Positions 57,171 through 64,000 of a DNA stretch of 64,000 bases are shown here, one piece after another. Position numbers and translations under genes: made by a program. This stretch comes from Flavobacterium sp. SUN052 (GTDB lineage: Bacteria > Bacteroidota > Bacteroidia > Flavobacteriales > Flavobacteriaceae), in contig NZ_JAPQNS010000003.1 of assembly GCF_028867935.1 (NCBI RefSeq), forward strand, positions 310,001 through 374,000, given 5' to 3'. The notes below the pieces were generated by a model. That model was not told where the DNA came from, made no database searches, and was given only the letters and a program-made list of their open reading frames with translations. How positions within the stretch are numbered: position 1 is the first letter of the stretch; each line of letters opens with the position of its first letter.

Positions 57171-58631
57171 CTAAATCTGCACCGCCTGTTGCCGCACCTG
57201 CTCGCCAATGGGGATGTATTGAACGTCTTTGGGGTAGCCAAACAGGTGATTTTCTTTGATCTGTTTCACCACACTTTCAGGAACAATAACTTCCCAGCCA
57301 TCTTCACCATTCTGAATCATTTCCAGAACGTGGTCGGTTGAGATGTGCAGGTTTTCCTCGTTGTAGTCGGTGATGGGTTCGATCTTATCGTTCTGTGTCA
57401 GGTACGTGAACAGCGGGGCTAAATGGTCTGAGACATGGAAATCGTTGCAGGTGTAAATGCTGCCATCGCGCCGAAGCGTGGGATAAATAAACAGCTTTAC
57501 CTTGCGGCTAAACAGTGTGGCAAATGACTCCAGAATACCCCCCGGCAGAAATTCGTAATGGGCCTCATCGAAAATGTATTCGAGGTTAGGGATACCCATG
57601 ATCAAGCCAATTTTGAGCCGGGTTAGCCGAGCCAGATACGCCACAAGTCGGTAATACTCATGGTAATTTGAGATCATTACCGTTTGACCCAGCGAACACA
57701 AAATATCGACCCGATCCAGAAAATCCTTTTCGTCGATACCCGCGTCGCTGGCTTTCAGGTTCTGTAAGGTTAACTCCGACAAAGCAATTACCTTGCTGGG
57801 ATCTACGTCAGCTTCCTCTTTAAACTGCTTCAGGCCGTTTTCGATCATGTCCATGTGGACGTTCGTAACGGGCCGGAGCCGTCCCCGCATCACCAGAATA
57901 TTTTTCTTGTACAGCGCTTCTGAAGGCTGCAAAACTCGTCCATCAGGACCGAAAAGGGCGGCATCCGTGAATCCATTACGCACCAAACGAAGACTCATCA
58001 GGCGATTGTCGACATCGGCAAAATCGGGCCCGTCGAACCGGACCATATCAATTTGAATTCGCTCGGGCGAAAGATCGTCCATTAACGACAGCAACAGGGT
58101 TTCGGGCGACTTTTGGTAGTAAAAACAGCCGTAGATCAGGTTCGTGCCAATGATACCGAGAGCTTGCTGCTGCAACACGTTTTCATTGTCGAGCATTCTG
58201 ACGTGGACAATAACGTCGTTATAGCCGGCCTGTGGATTCACCTGAAACCGGCATCCCAGCCAACCGTGAGCCTCGTTGGTCTTCTGATAATTAAGCGCTA
58301 CTACGGTATTCGCGAAAGCAAAAAACGTGGTATCAGGGCCACGTTTGTCTGCTAAACGCACATTCAGCAGGTTGTATTCACGGTTGAGCATTTTCAGCAG
58401 CCTCGACTCACAAACGTAGCGACCACTGGCTTCTGGACCGTAGATGGCATCGCTAAACGTCATGTCGTAGGCAGAGATCGTTTTCGCAATGGTTCCCGAC
58501 GATCCACCCGCTTTAAAAAACATGGCAGCTGTTTCCTGTCCCGCACCAATCTCGGCAAAAGAGCCGTAAATTTTGCGGTCGAGGTTGATGCGCAATGCCT
58601 TCTGTTTGGTTCCTATATTCTTCTCGTACAT
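57171..58631 (-). CDS. Conserved protein of unknown function, 486 residues
   Basis: A soluble-looking protein with no signal peptide or membrane helix. The opening KQKALRINLDRKIYGSFAEIGAGQETAAMFFKAGGSSGTIAKTISAYDMTFSDAIYG is highly distinctive and I recognise it as a widely conserved family, but I cannot name a proven function. Later parts: ALNYQKTNEAHGWLGCRFQ, VMRGRLRPVTNVHMDMIENGLKQF (~270), TLQNLKASDAGIDEKDFLDRVDILCSLGQTVMISNYHEYYRL (~315-355) and ILMIP-like IGLIMGIPNLEYIFDE. Acidic and aromatic residues are frequent but no catalytic motif stands out. The -7 candidate TAGTTTTG (plus 58667-58674) lies 36 bases before its ATG. A cytoplasmic enzyme is the most that can be said. Confidence 0.75.
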   Translation of the reverse strand: MYEKNIGTKQKALRINLDRKIYGSFAEIGAGQETAAMFFKAGGSSGTIAKTISAYDMTFSDAIYGPEASGRYVCESRLLKMLNREYNLLNVRLADKRGPDTTFFAFANTVVALNYQKTNEAHGWLGCRFQVNPQAGYNDVIVHVRMLDNENVLQQQALGIIGTNLIYGCFYYQKSPETLLLSLMDDLSPERIQIDMVRFDGPDFADVDNRLMSLRLVRNGFTDAALFGPDGRVLQPSEALYKKNILVMRGRLRPVTNVHMDMIENGLKQFKEEADVDPSKVIALSELTLQNLKASDAGIDEKDFLDRVDILCSLGQTVMISNYHEYYRLVAYLARLTRLKIGLIMGIPNLEYIFDEAHYEFLPGGILESFATLFSRKVKLFIYPTLRRDGSIYTCNDFHVSDHLAPLFTYLTQNDKIEPITDYNEENLHISTDHVLEMIQNGEDGWEVIVPESVVKQIKENHLFGYPKDVQYIPIGEQVRQQAVQI

Positions 58632-58682
58632 ACCTCGTCAGGTTGTTGATGCACTAAATTTACGCACAAAACTATAAAACAC

Positions 58683-59093
58683 ATGGTAGCTGCCCACCAG
58701 CATCCCATCACTGATTTGTTATTCGTATACGGCACGCTTATGCAAGGCTTCACCAATCCATATGCCCGCCTACTTCATCAGCAAAGCCGTTTTGTTGGTT
58801 CTGGCCACCTGCCGGGTAAGCTTTACCGAATTTCCTGGTTTCCCGGTGCCGTGCCTGACCCAGCGGCAACATCGCGTATTCACGGCGAAGTGTACCAACT
58901 ACAAACGCCAACTGAAACGCTTCCGATTTTGGATGAGTACGAAGACGTTGCTGCCGATGGGTCCGGTATTTACGTTCGCCGGGCGCTGCCGGTTTGGGTG
59001 GACGACCAACTATTAACGTGCTGGATATATACCTACAACGCATCAACGGCAAAACTGGTGCCGATTGAATCGGGGAGGTGGGAGAAAGAGTGA
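58683..59093 (+). CDS. Gamma-glutamylcyclotransferase (AIG2-like) family protein
   Basis: 136 residues of the GGCT/AIG2-like fold: LLFVYGTLMQGFTNPYARLL (Y-G-T/S-L loop that binds the substrate), GSGHLPGKLYRISWFPGAVPDP, RIHGEVYQLQ and the later LDEYEDV with Tyr and Glu (~85), followed by YVRRALPVWVDDQ and WIYTYN. The Glu of the DEYE motif is the usual catalytic acid. Members release 5-oxoproline from gamma-glutamyl compounds; the particular substrate is unknown. Ends ahead of a strong terminator shared with the S41 protease gene. Confidence 0.9.
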   Translation: MVAAHQHPITDLLFVYGTLMQGFTNPYARLLHQQSRFVGSGHLPGKLYRISWFPGAVPDPAATSRIHGEVYQLQTPTETLPILDEYEDVAADGSGIYVRRALPVWVDDQLLTCWIYTYNASTAKLVPIESGRWEKE

Positions 59094-59107
59094 AGGAGAT
59101 AAAAATC

Positions 59108-59154
59108 GAAAGAGCGGCTGACGCAAGTTTCAAACTCGTGCCAGCCGCTCTTTC
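59108..59154. terminator. Bidirectional hairpin terminator
   Basis: 13-bp perfect stem GAAAGAGCGGCTG (59108-59120) / CAGCCGCTCTTTC (59142-59154). It is flanked by GAAAGAGTGAA-type repeat units on both sides (from about 59085 to 59165), so the terminator may have grown out of a repeat of the family seen at 40141-40225. Confidence 0.8.
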
Positions 59155-59171
59155 ATTATTTCACTCTTTAT

Positions 59172-60623
59172 TTATCTCAACTTCGGCATCCCCGGTTCAA
59201 ACATATTGCCACCCCCGGCCTTGCGGTCAAGTGTTGAGCTAATGCCAAAGATTGTTTTGTTTGGGGTAGCAATGCGCCCTGTTGTAGTTCCAGTGATACG
59301 GCCAATTGCGGTCCGAAGCAATGGCTCGTTGGCAATATCGCCGAGTGGTTGCAACACCAGGTTTTCAAACACAACCTGATCGGGCGCGAAGCCAGCCGTA
59401 TAATCCGACTGATCAAGTTTGTTGAAGGACTTGGCAATGATCGGTTGCAGACCCCAGTTGATTCGGCGAGGAGTACGTTCATCTTCAATTGTGATAGAGC
59501 CTACATTTTTTCCGTACGTCGTATCGCCTACTACCTGAACGGTCATAAAGGGCTTCAAGCCGTTGATAATCAATTCGCTGGCCGAAGCTGTATGGTCGCT
59601 CGTCAACACAAATACACGGCTCAGGTTTGCACCAACGTTCTGTGATTTGTTGGTAAATTTCACCTGAAGATTAGCAAGTGCATTGGCTTTACGATACTCC
59701 GCCATAATTTGGCTGTTCAACTCCTGACGATAAAATATCTCGTTGCTGTTGACGCCTTTACCAATTAAACTGGCCAGGTTACGGGATGCCGATGTAGATC
59801 CACCGGGATTGTACCGGAAGTCAAGAATCAATTCGTTGATACCCTGTGCTTTGAACTTGGCGAATACCGCGTCTACCTTGTTATCATAGGTTGGATCGCT
59901 GAAGCCAGCCGGACCGTTAATAAATTGGTTGTAAACGAAATAACCGATCTTTTTAGCACCAATAGTATAAACCGAATCTTTGAAAACTGGATCTTCGGCC
60001 AGTTGCACAAGATCAAGTGTTTTGGTCACGGGATTCGATACTGTTTGAGCCGTTCCATTAACGGTTACAAATGTGTAAGCCCGGCTTGTTACGTCATTGT
60101 AAAGCAGCGTCGAGTAATTTGACGCGTTTAACGTTTGACCACCTGCTCCGTTGAAAATATCGCCCCGCTTCACACCCGCTTTGGCGGCTGGTGAGTTCGG
60201 TAATACGTACAAAACCCGACCAATAACATTATTTGTACCAGCAGGCCAGAGGTTCAATTGAAACTGCATGCCTGAGGTTTTCTCAATGCCCTGCAACGAA
60301 TTTTTCAGCTCATCGACGCTCTGCTGAATCCACGAGAAACGGTCGCCATCGGGGCGGAGCGTCTTATCCCATTTGTAAAGTATCGACTTGAAAAAATCGT
60401 CAGGTGTCTGGCTCAAGTTCGGACTAGCTGGAATTTTGTCGTTCCAGTAATAGTACGTCCGCATGGAATCCAACGTCCATTGGTTTACTTCCTGATCGGT
60501 GACAGCACCCGTAGCCGTTGTTGTCGTTGGGTCAACCTGTGGGTCTTTACAGGCACTCAAAAGAGAGGCTCCAACGGCTATCGAAAGCACTGCGGGACGC
60601 CAGCGTATTTGTTGTAGAAACAT
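59172..60623 (-). CDS. S41-family carboxy-terminal processing protease lipoprotein
   Basis: 483 residues. Lipobox LLSAC at ~24 followed by KDPQVDPT, so it is a lipoprotein. A tail-specific protease core follows: N-terminal DUF-like part (~40-120), PDZ domain (~130-215, NNVIGRVLYVLPNSPAAKAGVKRGDIFNG), then the S41 domain with LILDFRYNPGGS (~270), VFVLTSDHTASASELIINGLKP (nucleophile Ser in TASASE) and GKNVGS with the catalytic Lys (~380). Catalytic residues look intact. It trims or degrades envelope proteins; target unknown. Confidence 0.93.
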   Translation of the reverse strand: MFLQQIRWRPAVLSIAVGASLLSACKDPQVDPTTTTATGAVTDQEVNQWTLDSMRTYYYWNDKIPASPNLSQTPDDFFKSILYKWDKTLRPDGDRFSWIQQSVDELKNSLQGIEKTSGMQFQLNLWPAGTNNVIGRVLYVLPNSPAAKAGVKRGDIFNGAGGQTLNASNYSTLLYNDVTSRAYTFVTVNGTAQTVSNPVTKTLDLVQLAEDPVFKDSVYTIGAKKIGYFVYNQFINGPAGFSDPTYDNKVDAVFAKFKAQGINELILDFRYNPGGSTSASRNLASLIGKGVNSNEIFYRQELNSQIMAEYRKANALANLQVKFTNKSQNVGANLSRVFVLTSDHTASASELIINGLKPFMTVQVVGDTTYGKNVGSITIEDERTPRRINWGLQPIIAKSFNKLDQSDYTAGFAPDQVVFENLVLQPLGDIANEPLLRTAIGRITGTTTGRIATPNKTIFGISSTLDRKAGGGNMFEPGMPKLR

Positions 60624-60880
60624 GCGAAACTAGGGTGTTGATAAAGGTTGGAGAATATCGTTCAGATACACCTACTCTAAAACGCTTATTGACGTTGCAT
60701 GGTGCGCCGAAACAGGATAATTTCTTATTAAAAATCTCTTTAATCAGTAGGTATAGATACGTATTTGTCTTCTTCTCCGATTCATTGGTTTTAACGCAGC
60801 GAATTATCGAGCTATTGGCCTCAAAATGGCTTTCGTTTTTGAGGAATGAAATCAGAGAAATGTCTGAAGAGTATTCGTCT

Positions 60881-61756
60881 TTACTGGCTATCCCGAAAGG
60901 CTTTGGGCGATACCCCAACATTCTTTTTGAACAAGCGCGTGAAATAGCTGGGATGTTCAAAGTTGAGCAAAAACGCAATTTCGGAAACCGAATACGAGGT
61001 GTGTTTCAGATAGCGCCGGGCCATACTAATCACATAGTCTTGTAACACCTGCGAAGCCGACTTCCCTGCTACCGTCTGGCAAATCCGGTTGAGATGAATG
61101 GGTGTAATATTGAGCTGACTCGCATATTGGCTCAGCGGCCATTTCGACAGATAAAACTTCTTGATCAATTGCTGAAATTCGGCATAATAGCCAATGCTTC
61201 GGCTTTCGGCCTTATAGGTCTCTGTGGGGCGGCCTGATAAGCGATGCAGGTCGATAAAGAGCAAACTTAAATGTGCCTGTAACGCCCGGTTGCGTTCGGG
61301 CAATTCTTCAAATAATTCGTTGTGGATACAACTCACCAAGGTGCTGATTTTGTGGAACGTGGCTGGCTCTTGCTGAGCCGATATGATTTGTAGTTCGCTG
61401 AGGATCTGCAATACCTCAGGCGATGATTTGAATAGTGCATCCACGAAAGAAACGGAAAGGGTTAGCACGCGCCCGGTAGCGTTGGTTGGATATGAAAAAC
61501 CGTGCAGGGTGTTTTCTGGAATCAGCAACAGGCAGGGAATGGGCAACGCGATTGATTGTTCGTTCTGCTTCAGAATTACCTCGCCGGATTCGAGCACAAA
61601 AAGCTGACACAACTGGGTATGCAGGTGCGGCTGAATTTCCCAATTGTAGTTTCGGCTGCGGGTTTCAAGCAATTCACAATGCACGAAATCGGTTAATAGC
61701 GGTCCATCATCCTCGCCGTAAAGCCCATAATTCAGGATTTTTCTGGTTGATTTCAT
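60881..61756 (-). CDS. AraC-family regulator, PobR-like
   Basis: 291 residues. N-terminal cupin-like sensor (residues ~20-160: HLHTQLCQLFVLESGEVILKQNEQSIALPIPCLLLIPENTLHGFSYP with the His pair HLH). C-terminal AraC HTH of two helix-turn-helix units (~200-291: WPLSQYASQLNITPIHLNRICQTVAGKSASQVLQDYVISMARRYL, then YSVSEIAFLLNFEHPSYFTRLFKKNVGVSPKAFR). Divergently arranged with pobA, so it is the likely activator responding to 4-hydroxybenzoate, as PobR-type AraC regulators are; direct evidence is only positional. Confidence 0.9.
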   Translation of the reverse strand: MKSTRKILNYGLYGEDDGPLLTDFVHCELLETRSRNYNWEIQPHLHTQLCQLFVLESGEVILKQNEQSIALPIPCLLLIPENTLHGFSYPTNATGRVLTLSVSFVDALFKSSPEVLQILSELQIISAQQEPATFHKISTLVSCIHNELFEELPERNRALQAHLSLLFIDLHRLSGRPTETYKAESRSIGYYAEFQQLIKKFYLSKWPLSQYASQLNITPIHLNRICQTVAGKSASQVLQDYVISMARRYLKHTSYSVSEIAFLLNFEHPSYFTRLFKKNVGVSPKAFRDSQ

Positions 61757-61799
61757 TCGCTATTCCCGCTACAAGGGCATGTATGATCTGTTTAACTAT

Positions 61800-61878
61800 A
61801 TTATCTACAAGATAATGCACAACTGCCTCATAACCCCTGTTTTCGTAGATTAAAAATAGGGGTTACTTCATTAATCTA
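61800..61878. promoter_or_regulatory. Interlocked inverted repeats in the araC-pobA control region
   Basis: Two perfect dyads interleave: TAACCCCT (61831-61838) with AGGGGTTA (61858-61865), and TAGATTA (61846-61852) with TAATCTA (61872-61878); each has a 19-base spacer. A third dyad ATTATC-TACAA-GATAAT spans 61800-61816. They lie between divergent araC-type and pobA genes and are candidate regulator sites. For pobA a one-mismatch -7 box TGCATTTG occurs near 61962-61969, before the ATG at 61992. Confidence 0.5.
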
Positions 61879-61991
61879 AGAAATTGAATTATGTATGGTT
61901 TGATTTGTGCAAGTAATTATACAATTCCGTTAAGTAGTAATTCCTCAGGAGCGACCATTTTTGCATTTGGAAACGTCATCATCGGACACGC

Positions 61992-63173
61992 ATGAATCAC
62001 AAGACGCAGGTGGGCATTATTGGCGCTGGCCCGGCTGGTTTAACACTGGCCCTGCTGCTCAAACAACAGGGCATCGAATCAGTCATTCTTGAAAACCGCG
62101 ACAGACATTACGTAGAGTCTCGGGTGCGGGCGGGCCTGCTGGAACAGAATACGGTTGATTTATTAACCAGCCTGGGCGTGGCCGACCGGCTGCATCAGGA
62201 GGGATTACAGCACCACGGCGTGTACCTGAGTTTCAACGGTGTTCGCCACCGGGTGCCGTTTCAGGAGCTAACTGGCGGCCGATGCATCACTATCTACGGG
62301 CAGCAGGAGGTGGTAAAAGATCTCATCAAAGCCAATCTCGAACAGAGTACCACTATACTTTTTGAGGCTACTGCGACCCAAATTACTGATCTGGAAACGG
62401 ACGCTCCAATCATTCACTATGAGCAAAATGGTGAGCAGCACACGCTGACCTGTGATTTTGTCGCGGGCTGCGACGGTTATCACGGTATTGGCCGCAAACA
62501 CTTGCCGAAAGGAACCTACAATGAGTTTCGTATCGAATATCCCTTTAGCTGGTTAGGTATTCTGGCCCATGCAAAGCCTAGCTCCGATGAATTGATTTAC
62601 GCGTACCATGAGCGAGGTTTTGCCTTGCATAGTCTACGGTCCGAAACCGTCAGTCGACTGTATCTTCAGGTGGCTAATGACGACCACATCGACAACTGGA
62701 CCGACGAGCAGATCTGGGACGAACTGGAAATCCGGTTGAGTGATGGGGATGATTTTCGACTGAACCGGGGTGAGATTTTCGAGAAAGGAATTACGCCCAT
62801 GCGTAGTTTCATGATTGACACAATGCAGTTTGGTCGTTTGTTCCTGGCTGGTGATGCCGCTCATATTGTGCCACCCACAGGTGGAAAAGGATTGAATCTG
62901 GCCGTAGCCGATGTAAAATTATTAGCCGAAGCGTTGCTCGAACACTATGAAACCGGACAAGACAATCGTCTGACTTCGTATACATCCGATTGTTTGCGTC
63001 GAATCTGGCGAGTGCAGGACTTCTCGAATACAATGACGTATTTGTTTCACAAACAGGCCCCACACGGCTCATTCGAGAACCAGATGCAGCAGGCAAAATT
63101 TGATTATATCCGTCAGTCCACGGCTATGGCGACAACCATCGCCGAGAATTACGTGGGGCTCAAAGACATCTAA
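61992..63173 (+). CDS. pobA: 4-hydroxybenzoate 3-monooxygenase
   Basis: 393 residues, as expected for PobA. FAD-binding GxGxxG motif GIIGAGPAGLTLALLL at the start, RVRAGLLEQNTVDLL and GVYLSFNGVRHRVPF in the substrate part, CDGYHGIGRKHLPK (Asp-Gly motif, ~155), YAYHERGFALHSLRS (~200, where the tyrosine/aromatic pocket of 4-hydroxybenzoate hydroxylase lies), and the FAD ribityl motif GDAAHIVPPTGGKGLNLAVADV (~285). It converts 4-hydroxybenzoate to protocatechuate with NADPH and oxygen. The sequence is followed after 6 bases by pcaD and is divergent from an AraC regulator. Confidence 0.94.
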   Translation: MNHKTQVGIIGAGPAGLTLALLLKQQGIESVILENRDRHYVESRVRAGLLEQNTVDLLTSLGVADRLHQEGLQHHGVYLSFNGVRHRVPFQELTGGRCITIYGQQEVVKDLIKANLEQSTTILFEATATQITDLETDAPIIHYEQNGEQHTLTCDFVAGCDGYHGIGRKHLPKGTYNEFRIEYPFSWLGILAHAKPSSDELIYAYHERGFALHSLRSETVSRLYLQVANDDHIDNWTDEQIWDELEIRLSDGDDFRLNRGEIFEKGITPMRSFMIDTMQFGRLFLAGDAAHIVPPTGGKGLNLAVADVKLLAEALLEHYETGQDNRLTSYTSDCLRRIWRVQDFSNTMTYLFHKQAPHGSFENQMQQAKFDYIRQSTAMATTIAENYVGLKDI

Positions 63174-63179
63174 CGACCT

Positions 63180-64000
63180 ATGGAGTTTATTCGCATTAAC
63201 GGCCGCTCGCTGCATTACGACTATCAGAATACCAGCTCGGCACGCACTTTCGTATTTGTAAATTCGCTGGGTACAGATTTTCGCATCTGGGATGGTGTCG
63301 TCAATATACTGAAGCCGTACGGCTCAATTCTGCGCTTCGATAAACCCGGACATGGGCTGTCGGAGGTTCCTCAGTCGCCCTGTTCGATCAGCGATTACGC
63401 GGCCGATGTAGTTGGTTTGCTCGACGCATTTCAGATTGATACCTGCGTGTTTGTGGGCTTGTCGATTGGAGGTATTATTGGGCAGCGTCTTGCCATATCG
63501 CATCCTGAGCGGATCGAGAAGCTGGTGTTGAGCAATACGGCCCCCAAAATTGGCACGGCTAATGGCTGGAACGACCGCATCGCAACGGTTCAGCAGCAGG
63601 GTATGACGGCAATTTCAGACGGAGTGTTGCAACGCTGGTTTCCAACCGTTTTCCGCGAAACCCACCCAATTGAACTGGCCGGTTATCGGCGCATCATCGA
63701 ACAAACGGCACCCGTTGGCTACGTTCGTGCTTGTGATGCCATTCGCGACGAAGATTTGACGGCTCTGATTCCACAAATCACGCTGCCAACCTTGTGCATC
63801 GGTGGCTCCGACGATCTGGCAACTCCGCCTGAACTGGTGGAGGCAATGGCCAACGCCATACCCAATGCCCGCTACGAACTTATTGCCGGAGCTGGACATA
63901 TTCCGTGTGTGCAGATGCCCGAAACTGTCGCTAGCCTGATTCTCGATTTTATTGGAGAACATGCTTCCGTAGCCCACTCTGATAGCACCTTATACGAGCA
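63180..64000 (+). CDS. pcaD: 3-oxoadipate enol-lactonase, open at the right edge (possible PcaD-PcaC fusion)
   Basis: ATG at 63180, six bases after the pobA stop, and no stop before 64000 (273 codons). The alpha/beta hydrolase fold is plain: MEFIRINGRSLHYDYQN, FVNSLGTDFRIWDGVV, LRFDKPGHGLSE, the nucleophile motif CVFVGLSIGGIIGQ (G-L-S-I-G, ~98), PTLCIGGSDDLATPPE (acid), GAGHIPCVQMPE (His). PcaD hydrolyses beta-ketoadipate enol-lactone. A stand-alone PcaD is about 260 residues and this frame continues past FIGEH with SVAHSDSTLYE, so a fused gamma-carboxymuconolactone decarboxylase (PcaC) domain may follow outside the window. Confidence 0.88.
   Translation, partial: MEFIRINGRSLHYDYQNTSSARTFVFVNSLGTDFRIWDGVVNILKPYGSILRFDKPGHGLSEVPQSPCSISDYAADVVGLLDAFQIDTCVFVGLSIGGIIGQRLAISHPERIEKLVLSNTAPKIGTANGWNDRIATVQQQGMTAISDGVLQRWFPTVFRETHPIELAGYRRIIEQTAPVGYVRACDAIRDEDLTALIPQITLPTLCIGGSDDLATPPELVEAMANAIPNARYELIAGAGHIPCVQMPETVASLILDFIGEHASVAHSDSTLYE

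Noticed and set aside
56589..57341. 250-codon plus-strand frame opposite the Cys/Met PLP enzyme gene
   Set aside because: It lies antisense to conserved PLP-binding motifs, spans two minus-strand genes and has no family-like pattern.
60518..61045. Open frames on both strands in the gap between the S41 protease and AraC genes
   Set aside because: They overlap the ends of the two real genes, start inside them, and show no domain or signal; the 257-base gap itself appears non-coding.

Overview
The window reads as chromosomal DNA of a Bacteroidota member of the order Cytophagales, most like Spirosoma or a close relative; this is inferred from gene content, not a database match. The pointers are a type IX secretion system (T9SS) plug protein and a T9SS sorting domain, SusC/D-free but lipoprotein-rich envelope genes, DUF3276 (PUR-alpha), DUF4286, DUF4369-TlpA, the uppS-bamA-skp-skp order, and Bacteroidota-type promoters (TTG, 19-21 bases, TAnnTTTG). 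No rRNA, tRNA, transposase, CRISPR array or prophage was seen. The DNA is dense with genes; convergent genes are mostly separated by perfect hairpin terminators.

Layout. 1-3.5 kb: truncated CotH-kinase protein with a T9SS tail, CsaA, and a beta-propeller dehydrogenase-like protein fused to an azurin domain. 3.5-4.7 kb: mazEF with its own promoter and palindrome, plus a small secreted protein. 4.8-9.5 kb: PAS histidine kinase, TPR membrane protein, M28 peptidase, glycosyltransferase. 9.6-14.3 kb: HMG-CoA reductase with an extra N-terminal domain, a small membrane protein, DUF4286, a sialate-esterase-like secreted protein. 14.3-19.1 kb: outer-membrane biogenesis operon uppS-bamA-skp-skp. 19.5-24.4 kb: fasciclin lipoprotein, metallo-beta-lactamase-fold lipase-like protein, double-FKBP lipoprotein and two Tat-exported ferritin-like proteins. 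24.4-29.8 kb: recF, pdhA, a conserved unknown, a TIGR01777 epimerase, a thiolase. 29.8-36.0 kb: an ABC-2 permease/M1-peptidase-like gene split by one in-frame TGA, then lysC and dxs. 36.3-46.0 kb: acidic protein, DMT transporter, T9SS plug, ychF, DUF3276, rlpA, DUF58, TlpA, YdcF, pfkA. 46.2-54.2 kb: a minus-strand surface-glycan operon (pseF, pseG, pseH-like, pseI, Wzx-like flippase, FkbM methyltransferase, two GT4 glycosyltransferases). 54.2-60.6 kb: multi-pass membrane protein, Cys/Met PLP enzyme, a conserved unknown, a GGCT-like protein, S41 protease. 60.9-64 kb: 4-hydroxybenzoate catabolism (AraC regulator, pobA, truncated pcaD).

The strongest functional groups are the outer-membrane assembly operon, the pseudaminic-acid-type sugar and export operon, and the pobR-like/pobA/pcaD catabolic cluster, where 4-hydroxybenzoate is hydroxylated to protocatechuate and then fed into the beta-ketoadipate pathway.

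The least explained structure is a set of several unrelated families of palindromic interspersed repeats. Most lie between genes, but two lie in frame inside membrane-protein genes (31.76-31.86 kb and 55.34-55.43 kb), and one supplies the stop codon of the flippase gene (49.38-49.47 kb). Other points worth a second look are the TGA-split permease with a degenerate peptidase zinc motif, the HMG-CoA reductase domain fusion beside an MEP-pathway dxs, the Asp-to-Asn change in the PfkA nucleotide/metal loop, and interlocked inverted repeats in the pobA control region.
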